Program-made: the position numbers and the translations under genes
Part shown: piece after piece, positions 32,523-39,083 of the stretch
Layout of the letters: each line of letters starts with the position of its first letter
Position numbering within the stretch: position 1 is the first letter of the stretch
Assembly: GCA_964437735.1 (NCBI GenBank)
Contig: CAYTID010000013.1
Location: forward strand, 1-39,083
Direction of reading: 5' to 3'
Length of the DNA stretch: 39,083 bases
DNA from: CAYTID01 sp964437735
Lineage (GTDB): Bacteria > Bacteroidota > Ignavibacteria > UBA10030 > BY39
The notes under the pieces: generated by a model
The model's input: the letters and a program-made list of their open reading frames with translations, nothing else
The model's database searches: none
Told to the model about the DNA's origin: nothing

Positions 32523-33626
32523 TTACACTTTCGAAAGCAGATAACTCTTCAAGTTGTCCTTAAAAATTCGCCTGTCAAATTTCAGGGCATGTTCCCGTAT
32601 CGTCTGCTTATTAAATTTAGTTTTTTTGAACTTTTCTACTGCTCGTATCAAGCTTTCTTTAGATTGTTGTTGGAAAAATATCCCTGTCCGCAGCTCTTCC
32701 GACTCGATCACAGTCTCCAGCGCTCCTCCTTTACCAAATGCAATCACCGGCTTACCGGATGCCATTGCTTCCAGCGGAACTATCCCAAAATCCTCTTCAC
32801 CAGGAAAAATCAGCGCCCGGCAGTTAGCATAATAATCCCTCAGCAGATCGTCGCCAATCCATCCGTGATATTCGATATTCGGTTTCGACATTTTCTTTAA
32901 TTTTTCCGTTTCACTACCAACACCTACAATGACAAGACTTTCACCCGATTCATTGAATGCATCCACAGCAATGTCGATTCTCTTATATGGAACTAACGCT
33001 GAAACAATTAAAAAATAATCCCCTGCAACATCGGAAACCTCAAACCTTCCGGCATCGACCGGAGGATAAATTACATCCGCATCTCTTTTATATATTCTTC
33101 CAATCCGCTCTTTGACATTATTCGAGTTTGCAATAAAATAATTTACACGCTCACTCGACTTAATGTCCCAATTTTGCAGGTACCGTCTGAAAAATTTCAT
33201 CGCCGTTCTCGAAACAAATCCTGACCTCTCTTCCCCGAAATAATTCTCATACTGATCCCAAACGTAGCGCATCGGTGTATGACAGTAGCAGATATGCAGA
33301 GCATCCTTTCTGACTTTTACACCCTTTGCAACCGCATGGCTGCTCGATATCACTAAATCGTACTCCGATAAATTAAATTTTTCAATAGCGTAAGGCATTA
33401 ACGGTAAATAATATTGGTAGCGAGTATTGCTCTTCGGAAATTTCTGTATGATCGAAGTTTCAATTTTTAATTTTTCAATAGTCCCGGAAACACTCCCCCT
33501 ATTATGCACTAGAGTAAAAATATTTGCTTCAGGAAAAATTTCGCATACTACTTCCAGAACTTTTTCTCCGCCACGCATGCCCGTCAGCCAATCGTGAATA
33601 ATTGCCGTTTTATATTTATTTTTCAT
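32523..33626 (-). CDS. GT4-family glycosyltransferase
   Basis: A 367-residue GT-B glycosyltransferase. The N-terminal domain has HDWLTGMRGGEKVLE and CYCHTPMRYVWDQYE. The C-terminal donor domain has FLIVSALVPYKRIDIAV and the EX7E motif in PGEEDFGIVPLEAMASGKPV. These signatures match GT4 mannosyl- or glucosyltransferases of the WbaZ type used in lipopolysaccharide or exopolysaccharide assembly. It could use GDP-mannose from the manC product encoded at 16505-17593, though the distance makes that only a suggestion. A promoter lies just upstream and the gene diverges from the alpha/beta hydrolase. Confidence 0.9.
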   Translation of the reverse strand: MKNKYKTAIIHDWLTGMRGGEKVLEVVCEIFPEANIFTLVHNRGSVSGTIEKLKIETSIIQKFPKSNTRYQYYLPLMPYAIEKFNLSEYDLVISSSHAVAKGVKVRKDALHICYCHTPMRYVWDQYENYFGEERSGFVSRTAMKFFRRYLQNWDIKSSERVNYFIANSNNVKERIGRIYKRDADVIYPPVDAGRFEVSDVAGDYFLIVSALVPYKRIDIAVDAFNESGESLVIVGVGSETEKLKKMSKPNIEYHGWIGDDLLRDYYANCRALIFPGEEDFGIVPLEAMASGKPVIAFGKGGALETVIESEELRTGIFFQQQSKESLIRAVEKFKKTKFNKQTIREHALKFDRRIFKDNLKSYLLSKV

Positions 33627-33639
33627 AATTCTAATCGAA

Positions 33640-33667
33640 AATATACAAAGTTTGGGCAGATATTCAA
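33640..33667 (-). promoter_or_regulatory. Candidate promoter of the GT4 gene
   Basis: On the minus strand TTGAAT (33667-33662) and TATATT (33645-33640) are 16 bases apart. Transcription would begin near 33633, only a few bases before ATG 33626, giving an almost leaderless message. Confidence 0.4.
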
Positions 33668-33705
33668 AAAAGAGTTTTCTTCAATTTTTTGTTTATAATA
33701 TTTCC

Positions 33706-33734
33706 TTGCTTCAATCACCTGCGCTATGTATATT
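33706..33734 (+). promoter_or_regulatory. Candidate promoter of the hydrolase-peptidase operon
   Basis: TTGCTT at 33706-33711 and TATATT at 33729-33734 are 17 bases apart. The -10 is good and the -35 partial. The start would be near 33741, about 17 bases before ATG 33758. Confidence 0.4.
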
Positions 33735-33757
33735 TATCAAAAATTATTATACAATAA

Positions 33758-34666
33758 ATGACACTCTTTTTCATAATAATCTTAGTTCTTTTCATCTTCC
33801 TTCTAACGGTGACGCTTGTACTGTTTTTAATCGGTCCAACAATCCTGCTCCAACCGGTAAAACGGAAATCCGAATTTTATAAAAGATTAAACCATCCGAC
33901 CAATCCGAATGAGCTGGGTTTAGAGTATGAAGAGATTAATATTATTACCCGCGACGGAATCAAACTCAACAGTTGGCTGGTAAAGTGTGAGCCGGATGCA
34001 AAAGGGACAATTGTATATCTTCACGGAGTCGGGGATTGTAAAATTACCGGACTTCCATTCACGAAACTATTTCACGATAACGGATTTAACATACTTCTTT
34101 ATGATTTGCGCCAACATGGAGAGAGCGATGGGAAATTCTGCACTTACGGATATTATGAAAAATACGATCTGGTGAGTGTTTTGAATTATCTTGAGTCAAG
34201 AAAAGATGTCCTCGCAAAAAACATCGGCGTTTTCGGCACATCTATGGGAGGAGCCATCGCAATACAAACGGCTGGCATCGACAAACGAATTAAAGCGATC
34301 GCCTCTGAAAACTCGTTTGCAACTCTCAGATCTATTTTCGATGACTACCAGAAACGCCTCATCAAAATCCCGTTTCATTACCTGCGCAACATCGTAATTA
34401 AAAGATCTGAACTGATGGCAAATTTTAAAGCAGGCGAAGTTTCTCCCTTAAAGCTTGTATCTGAAATACATATTCCGATTCTGATAATTTATGCAAAACT
34501 GGATAAGCATATAAATTATTTAAATTCGATAAAACTTTTCGAGAATACAGACGATCCGAAAGAGCTTTACCCAATTGAAGAAGCATCGCACAACAACGCG
34601 TGGGAAATCGGAGGAAAAGCCTATCACAACAAATTACTGGAGTTTTTCAATAAAAATCTTGCATGA
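33758..34666 (+). CDS. Membrane-anchored alpha/beta hydrolase
   Basis: A 302-residue serine hydrolase. An N-terminal transmembrane helix (residues 4-30) anchors it, and the alpha/beta-hydrolase fold follows. The oxyanion HGVGD follows strand 3, the nucleophile Ser162 lies in GTSMGG, and the acid Asp249 (AKLDKH) and His278 (EASHNN) complete the triad. This layout resembles the BEM46/YqkD group of exported hydrolases with unknown lipid or peptide substrates. Its TGA overlaps the ATG of the M28 peptidase gene (ATGA), so the two are translationally coupled and may act on related substrates at the membrane. Confidence 0.9.
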   Translation: MTLFFIIILVLFIFLLTVTLVLFLIGPTILLQPVKRKSEFYKRLNHPTNPNELGLEYEEINIITRDGIKLNSWLVKCEPDAKGTIVYLHGVGDCKITGLPFTKLFHDNGFNILLYDLRQHGESDGKFCTYGYYEKYDLVSVLNYLESRKDVLAKNIGVFGTSMGGAIAIQTAGIDKRIKAIASENSFATLRSIFDDYQKRLIKIPFHYLRNIVIKRSELMANFKAGEVSPLKLVSEIHIPILIIYAKLDKHINYLNSIKLFENTDDPKELYPIEEASHNNAWEIGGKAYHNKLLEFFNKNLA

Positions 34667-36972
34667 AAAAAATAATAATTTTTATTTTTTTAATTGCTCT
34701 GACTAGCACTTCAAACTCACAGACTGAGTTTTCACAGGAAAATGCCGAAAGATATTTACGAAAACTAACCGTTGATATCGGACCGCGACCGATGGGATCA
34801 CCCGCCGAACAACAAGCGCTCGCATTCGCTGTTGAAAAATTCGGAACATTCGGATGCGATTCCGCCTATGTAATGCCGATGACGTACACAAATCGTTTTA
34901 ATACATCAAGCGATATTGCTGTCGGAATTAAAAAGGGAAAATCGAATCGTATAATTGTCATAGGCGGACACATTGATACAAATGGTCCTGAAATTCCCGG
35001 CGCTGACGATAACGGTTCAGGCGCGGCGGTTGTTTTGGAGGCAGCACGCGTTCTCTGCACAAAAGATTTACAGTCGACATTCGTTTTTACACTTTTCGGC
35101 GGAGAGGAACAGGGACTTTGCGGGTCTGAATATTTTGTCGATTTCTTCCCCCACATCGAGAGCGTCATGTTAATGTTGCAGATTGATATGGCAAACGGTT
35201 TAGGTAAAATTGAAATCGACACGGATACATACGGTAAAAGCTCGCCAAAATGGCTTGTTAAGGCAGCAATTGAGGAATTCTATGACGCAGGTTATGAGCA
35301 CTTAAGTTATTCAACACATGCCCAGTCGATAAACAATCTCGGTAAAAAGAGTGCAGGCTCCGACCATCAGCCCTTTCTGGATGCGGGAATCCCGGCAATC
35401 GCGTTTATCACAGATATTTCAAAACCTATTCACACGCCACAAGATAATATTTCAAATTTTGACCCGCGCGGATTAAAGCGTTCAGGAGATGTCGTTATAA
35501 AACTTGCCGAACGATTTGATAACGGAGTGCCAACCCGACAAACGGATAATTACCGGCTTTTTCTGATCGGTAAAACTCCTGTCTTTTTTTCCATCTGGAT
35601 GTTAAAAATATTTATTATCCTTTCCGTGTTAACGGGAATTATAAGTATGATTATTATCCATAAGCGAAGAGTTAAGTATAGCATACTGCCTCCAGTTGAT
35701 TCCTTAACCAATCCCGCACCGTTGCGAAGAAAGTGGTCCGGCGTTAAGATGATTTTATTTGTAATTATCCCTGTTATTTTTTTTACTTTCGCACCGGATA
35801 TTATGGGACTGATTAAGAATTTACGGTTTCCCTGGACATCGGATATATATCTCTATCTGTATTATTCAATCATTTTCGGGCTGGCAGGATTGTGGATTTC
35901 ATCTTTTATTGAAAAAAAACTTAGACTCTCGATTTGTCCTTATGTTTTATTTTGCAGATCAGCTTTGATCTTGCTCGTTTATCTCATTGGGCTTAGCCTG
36001 ATCGATTCAAACGTTGCTGTTTATCCGGCCTCCGCATTATTATTAGTTTCACTTTCAGTTGTATTACGCAATCAGATTTTAAAATTTGCACTTCTATTGT
36101 TATCCCCCGCCTTGATGTTTCGGCTGATATTTTCTGAATGGTACCCCCTCATCAAAAGAACTCCCATTTTGTTGTCGGATGGAAATGTCGAGATTATATT
36201 GAAAATCGGAAATGCTCTTGCATTGTTTGTTGTTGTAATACCTTTTTTCTTTGCATTTGCAGCAGTTTACAGAGAAACACCTTTACTCAAACTCATGTTT
36301 GATGTTTTCAGAAAACCTAAATTTTTATTTCTCATTCTCATTACAGAAATTTTGTTTTCAATTTACCTGTTTGTTACACCCTCGTATTCTGATGAATGGT
36401 TCAGGACCGTGAAGGTAACACAGAGTTACAATTTTGACGATGATGAATTCAAAATTAATTTAAAAAGCTCCGAATACCTGAATGATATCAAAATAAAGCA
36501 CGCTTACGGTGACACCGTACTCACAGGAAAAATTAATTTTGCGAAAATACCGCATGAAATCATTCCTGCTAATCTCCTTTTCGATTCTGCCTCAATAAAT
36601 ATTCAGAGGAATATTTCGAAAAGGAGAAAAGGAGACACGACGTATTTTGACGTGAACATTTTGCTCACTTCAATAGACAGTCCTTATATGTTGGAAATTA
36701 CCTATAAGGGAAATCAGGGTTACGTTGCGGGTTTTAATACAGAATATAAATTCACACAAAGTGAGAGTAATACAGAATTGAAGTGGTATTCCTTTTCAGA
36801 AATGCCATTAAAAATACCTGTAAATTTTTTTGTTACAGGAAGCGATACAATAAAAGAGAGGATTGAAATTACCTATTCCGATTTATTTTACCCGATAGCA
36901 TTCGAGAGGGAAAAAACAAATTTTATAAAACGCTCAATCGTAAATCAGAATTTTAAATATTTTAATGATTAA
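34663..36972 (+). CDS. M28-family zinc peptidase fused to a multi-pass membrane domain
   Basis: A 769-residue protein in three parts. After a signal peptide (1-19), residues 25-300 form an M28 aminopeptidase domain with the dizinc ligands His103 (GGHIDTN), Asp115 (ADDNGSG), Glu149 (GGEEQG; Glu148 is the likely base), Asp175 (QIDMAN) and His235 (GSDHQPF). Residues about 310-585 contain about eight transmembrane helices. The last 180 residues are a soluble, strand-rich domain. This order matches the ERMP1/vacuolar membrane protease type rather than simple secreted M28 enzymes. It probably trims peptides at the outer face of the inner membrane. It overlaps the hydrolase gene by 4 bases. Confidence 0.92.
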   Translation: MKKIIIFIFLIALTSTSNSQTEFSQENAERYLRKLTVDIGPRPMGSPAEQQALAFAVEKFGTFGCDSAYVMPMTYTNRFNTSSDIAVGIKKGKSNRIIVIGGHIDTNGPEIPGADDNGSGAAVVLEAARVLCTKDLQSTFVFTLFGGEEQGLCGSEYFVDFFPHIESVMLMLQIDMANGLGKIEIDTDTYGKSSPKWLVKAAIEEFYDAGYEHLSYSTHAQSINNLGKKSAGSDHQPFLDAGIPAIAFITDISKPIHTPQDNISNFDPRGLKRSGDVVIKLAERFDNGVPTRQTDNYRLFLIGKTPVFFSIWMLKIFIILSVLTGIISMIIIHKRRVKYSILPPVDSLTNPAPLRRKWSGVKMILFVIIPVIFFTFAPDIMGLIKNLRFPWTSDIYLYLYYSIIFGLAGLWISSFIEKKLRLSICPYVLFCRSALILLVYLIGLSLIDSNVAVYPASALLLVSLSVVLRNQILKFALLLLSPALMFRLIFSEWYPLIKRTPILLSDGNVEIILKIGNALALFVVVIPFFFAFAAVYRETPLLKLMFDVFRKPKFLFLILITEILFSIYLFVTPSYSDEWFRTVKVTQSYNFDDDEFKINLKSSEYLNDIKIKHAYGDTVLTGKINFAKIPHEIIPANLLFDSASINIQRNISKRRKGDTTYFDVNILLTSIDSPYMLEITYKGNQGYVAGFNTEYKFTQSESNTELKWYSFSEMPLKIPVNFFVTGSDTIKERIEITYSDLFYPIAFEREKTNFIKRSIVNQNFKYFND

Positions 36973-37266
36973 AGAGTGAGATTGAAATAAATCTTTTATT
37001 TAGGAATACGGGTTATTAAAAATGAACCCTCTCATCTCATTTTCAATTTTTTATATATAATTTTTGATTTTCTTTTGTGCCGGAGGCGGGTTTACCCAAC
37101 GGAGGTTTCTAGTTTAATTTCATGTGCCGGAGGCGGGCTTGTCCGCCGCAGGTATTATATTTCAGTGTATCAACGGTGGCACATCCGACTATGTGCCCTT
37201 GCCGGATCCGCAAGAGTCCTTATTACTTAACTTTTTTTCAATCGTAAAGCTAAGTTATTTCGGGAG
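36973..37266. other. Intergenic region with repeat copies and weak hairpins
   Basis: No gene is seen between the peptidase stop and tRNA-Leu. It contains a GGGTT/AACCC hairpin (37010-37029), two short GC-rich repeat copies (37077-37152), a CTTGC/GCAAG palindrome (37198-37213), and a 9-base-pair stem with one wobble (37226-37234 with 37246-37254). That last stem is followed on the plus strand by TTATTT and is a possible distant terminator for the peptidase gene. Confidence 0.5.
37077..37152. repeat. Two copies of a GC-rich element sharing 14 bases with the tRNA-Leu 3' end
   Basis: GTGCCGGAGGCGGG occurs at 37077-37090 and 37124-37137 and again at 37266-37279, where it is the 3' end of tRNA-Leu on the minus strand. 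The two intergenic copies stay alignable for about 15 further bases; the second forms a GGCGG/CCGCC hairpin (37132-37146). They could be tRNA-derived fragments or members of a dispersed palindromic repeat. Confidence 0.5.
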
Positions 37267-37350
37267 TGCCGGAGGCGGGAGTTGAACCCGCATGCCCTTG
37301 CAAGCGCCGCGCCCTGAACACGGTGTGTCTGCCAGTTCCACCACTCCGGC
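37267..37350 (-). tRNA. tRNA-Leu (anticodon CAG)
   Basis: The minus-strand cloverleaf has a perfect acceptor stem GCCGGAG/CTCCGGC, discriminator A, a D-arm with GTGG...CAC, an anticodon stem CCGTG/CGCGG around loop TTCAGGG with anticodon CAG at 37316-37314, a long variable arm of the class II type, and T-arm GCGGG-TTCAACT-CCCGC. It reads CUG. CCA is not encoded. It lies 48 bases after the beta-lactamase-like gene on the same strand. Confidence 0.96.
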
Positions 37351-37398
37351 TGAAGTTACACAAAAAAGATACAAAACAGATTTATAAATTCAAAACCT

Positions 37399-38409
37399 TT
37401 AATTACCCTGCTTCATCTCGTCAAACACTAATGCAGAGATATCGCTGAGTACAGATGGAAGAGTTTCGTAATCGTTTCCGCGCGTCATCACTCCCAGTAA
37501 ATAAGGGTTATTCTCCAGGTAAATAATACCAATCTCGTGAAGCTGCTTCTCTTCATTAACGCCCCTCTCTCCGAATTTATGCACAACCGGAACATTCTTA
37601 TCAATGCTGTTCAGTATCCCGGTTTTAAATGATGTTTTGCTTAATAAAGTTAGCGCTGATTCTGATGACGCCTTATTAAGGTATGAGGAGTTAAAGAGTA
37701 TCCTCAAGAATTTTGAAACTTCCGTGATCGTCATCGGATGATCCTGTTCATTCAGATCGGGTTCTCTCAGATTCAGGTCAGAATATAATTTTCTATATGT
37801 GGCCATATTTAAATTGTTCATCAAAAGTACGGTCGCGTCATTGTCGGAGTGAACGATCATTTGGTACAGAAGATCCTCCACCGAATAAAATTTTCCGGGA
37901 GTCAGCTTGTTGTCGACAAAATTGGGTTTCACAATAACAGTATAATGATCTTCAAAAAACAACTTTTTTTTCAGCAGCGCGGAATTAGCTTCAGCATCCT
38001 TTAAATATGAAATTAACAATCCAACTTTCAACAGACTTCCCGGAGAGTATATTTCATCGCTGTTGATTGTAAACCAACCTCCGTCTTTAAATTTTCTTAC
38101 ATAAACCGAAGCCGAGCTTAAAACACCTCTTGCTTTCATCAATTCAATATACCTGTTTACGTTCGACTTCAAAATTAACAGATGGTCATCTTCATAATTT
38201 ATATCCGCCAGGAGTAGGGGGCGAATAAATTTAAAGTTAGTTTCCCTCAATTGATCGAGTTCAGGATGAATATATGAGTGATTTTGGATATCATTTTCGT
38301 CGAACAGTGACGGTCCTGCGATATACCAGACGCATCCGTTCAGAACGATAAACATGAGAAACATATACAATGGAATTTTTTTCTTAAATATCGATAAATA
38401 TCTGAGCAT
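37399..38409 (-). CDS. Class A beta-lactamase-family serine hydrolase, probable lipoprotein
   Basis: A 336-residue protein. The N-terminus has basic residues, a hydrophobic stretch and a possible lipobox ending at Cys26 (IVLNGC), so it is probably a lipoprotein or membrane-anchored. A 70-residue linker precedes the class A-like domain. Catalytic elements are Ser125-x2-Lys128 (SPGSLLKVG), the SDN loop at 188-190 (VHSDNDAT) and an omega-loop Glu216-Pro-Asp-Leu-Asn220, matching Glu166 and Asn170 of class A enzymes. The KTG box is KFG (278-280). It may hydrolyse beta-lactams or act on peptidoglycan-like substrates; sequence alone does not settle this. Confidence 0.85.
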   Translation of the reverse strand: MLRYLSIFKKKIPLYMFLMFIVLNGCVWYIAGPSLFDENDIQNHSYIHPELDQLRETNFKFIRPLLLADINYEDDHLLILKSNVNRYIELMKARGVLSSASVYVRKFKDGGWFTINSDEIYSPGSLLKVGLLISYLKDAEANSALLKKKLFFEDHYTVIVKPNFVDNKLTPGKFYSVEDLLYQMIVHSDNDATVLLMNNLNMATYRKLYSDLNLREPDLNEQDHPMTITEVSKFLRILFNSSYLNKASSESALTLLSKTSFKTGILNSIDKNVPVVHKFGERGVNEEKQLHEIGIIYLENNPYLLGVMTRGNDYETLPSVLSDISALVFDEMKQGN

Positions 38410-38563
38410 AATAATTACAAATGTCTAATTTTTAATGTATCAGTTAGACTTATGGCAGCAGAATTGGTTTAATGAAATAACGGTGATTGAGAAAGGTTTG
38501 ATTTCAAAACTTGGAAAAACTCTGTTAAAAAGCTGCACAACAAATCAATGAACTTACTTAAAA

Positions 38564-38608
38564 ACCGTTCTCCCCGTTCACGATGGGACAGGAGATATTA
38601 AAAACGGT
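38564..38608 (-). terminator. Candidate terminator downstream of tRNA-Arg
   Basis: On the minus strand ACCGTT (38608-38603) and CTCC (38594-38591) pair with GGAG (38573-38570) and AACGGT (38569-38564), with an internal bulge, and the stem is followed by a short T-run. It lies just past the tRNA-Arg 3' end and before the beta-lactamase-like gene. Confidence 0.4.
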
Positions 38609-38618
38609 ATAAACTTAG

Positions 38619-38692
<74 letters not shown>

Positions 38693-38708
38693 AAATCAAT
38701 TGCCAATT

Positions 38709-38729
38709 AACAATGAACAGTGAACAATC
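38709..38729. repeat. Three tandem copies of a 7-base unit
   Basis: AACAATG, AACAGTG and AACAATC follow each other directly upstream of tRNA-Arg. Such short AACAATN runs are common in intergenic DNA of this bacterial group. The rest of the spacer 38730-38943 is AT-rich with nothing else recognisable. Confidence 0.4.
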
Positions 38730-38943
38730 TGTTACTCAGCAATAATTTCGGAAAAAGATAATAAATATTGATGAGATTTGCAAAAGTAACTTTAAAAAGC
38801 GGAAATCCATATCTAAAAACAGAATGGTAGAAGTAAATATAGAATTCATGTAACTGATTTTTTCAATTATCATTTACTTTTTGCCTTGTTATCTACCGAT
38901 TCATAGATAACTATTTAATTCGCCGATTTCCGGTTGGAAATAT

Positions 38944-39083
38944 TTATTCTTCAGCAAACTTTTTTACAGCATCGAAGAATTTTACGATTGCTTTAGCTTT
39001 TGTTTTACCAAACGTAAACCAGTGCCACGCTGTATCGGGTGAAGGATCGTCAACTATCGGTAGGCGGATTGTCGGCTTTCCTT
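38944..39083 (-). CDS. C-terminal part of an unknown protein, cut by the right edge
   Basis: The minus strand is open from the window edge to a TAA at 38946-38944, giving the last 45 residues of a protein. The piece begins with GKPTIRLPIVDDPSPDTAWH, continues with WFTFGKTKAKAIVKFFDAV and ends in KKFAEE. The composition is that of a real soluble protein with a C-terminal amphipathic helix. I do not recognise the family, and the start lies outside the window. Confidence 0.7.
   Translation of the reverse strand, partial: GKPTIRLPIVDDPSPDTAWHWFTFGKTKAKAIVKFFDAVKKFAEE

Noticed and set aside
38709..38729. AACAATN repeats as replication-initiator iterons
   Set aside because: Only three 7-base units, no DnaA-box cluster or initiator gene nearby; more likely ordinary intergenic simple repeats.

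Overview
The window comes from an AT-rich bacterial chromosome, most likely a member of the Bacteroidota/Chlorobiota/Ignavibacteriota group, and I lean towards Ignavibacteria. The reasons are the split ATP synthase operon (atpD-atpC alone, followed by alr), a PorV/PorQ-family outer-membrane protein of the type IX secretion kind, a type-2 (eukaryote-like) isoleucyl-tRNA synthetase, and the yggS-divIVA-punA-ileS-dksA-lspA-rluD gene order. This is an inference from gene content; there is no rRNA in the window. Promoters look like ordinary sigma-70 sites (TTGACA, 17-base spacer, TATAAT or TATATT), and several decide which start codon is right. Four genes are forced onto TTG starts by in-frame upstream stops.

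Layout. 1-4877: the tail of a possible partial gene, an orphan perfect-consensus promoter, then a candidate bacterial ceramide (sphingolipid) cassette. It consists of a CerR-like ketoreductase on the minus strand, diverging from a serine palmitoyltransferase and a bCerS-like GNAT acyltransferase, with the branched-chain aminotransferase ilvE directly behind. 4914-7211 (minus): larE and a large TPR protein. 7349-14820 (plus): a long housekeeping operon covering PLP homeostasis, DivIVA, purine salvage, IleRS2, a DksA/TraR zinc-finger protein with a basic tail, signal peptidase II and a pseudouridine synthase. 14945-20597 (minus): lytic transglycosylase, an RpiB-like isomerase with an extra N-terminal segment and no catalytic Cys, mannose-1-phosphate guanylyltransferase, alanine racemase, atpC and atpD.

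20860-29004 (plus): AMMECR1 and Memo homologues with no radical-SAM partner, a DUF2520 Rossmann protein, a long-form RmlA, a crotonase, a small membrane protein, glycyl-tRNA synthetase, a secreted TPR protein and a ZIP metal transporter. 29001-33626 (minus): a PorQ-like protein, an SDR lacking the Tyr/Lys pair, MarC, two small unknown proteins and a GT4 glycosyltransferase. 33758-36972 (plus): a membrane-anchored alpha/beta hydrolase overlapping an M28 peptidase fused to a multi-pass membrane domain. The right end carries tRNA-Leu(CAG), a lipoprotein-like class A beta-lactamase-family protein, tRNA-Arg(TCT) and a gene cut by the window edge.

The most interesting items are the ceramide cassette, the GXHH signature in IleRS2 (linked elsewhere to extreme mupirocin resistance), the RpiB variant, and the orphan promoter antisense to the ketoreductase. 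I saw no CRISPR array, insertion sequence, prophage or defence island.
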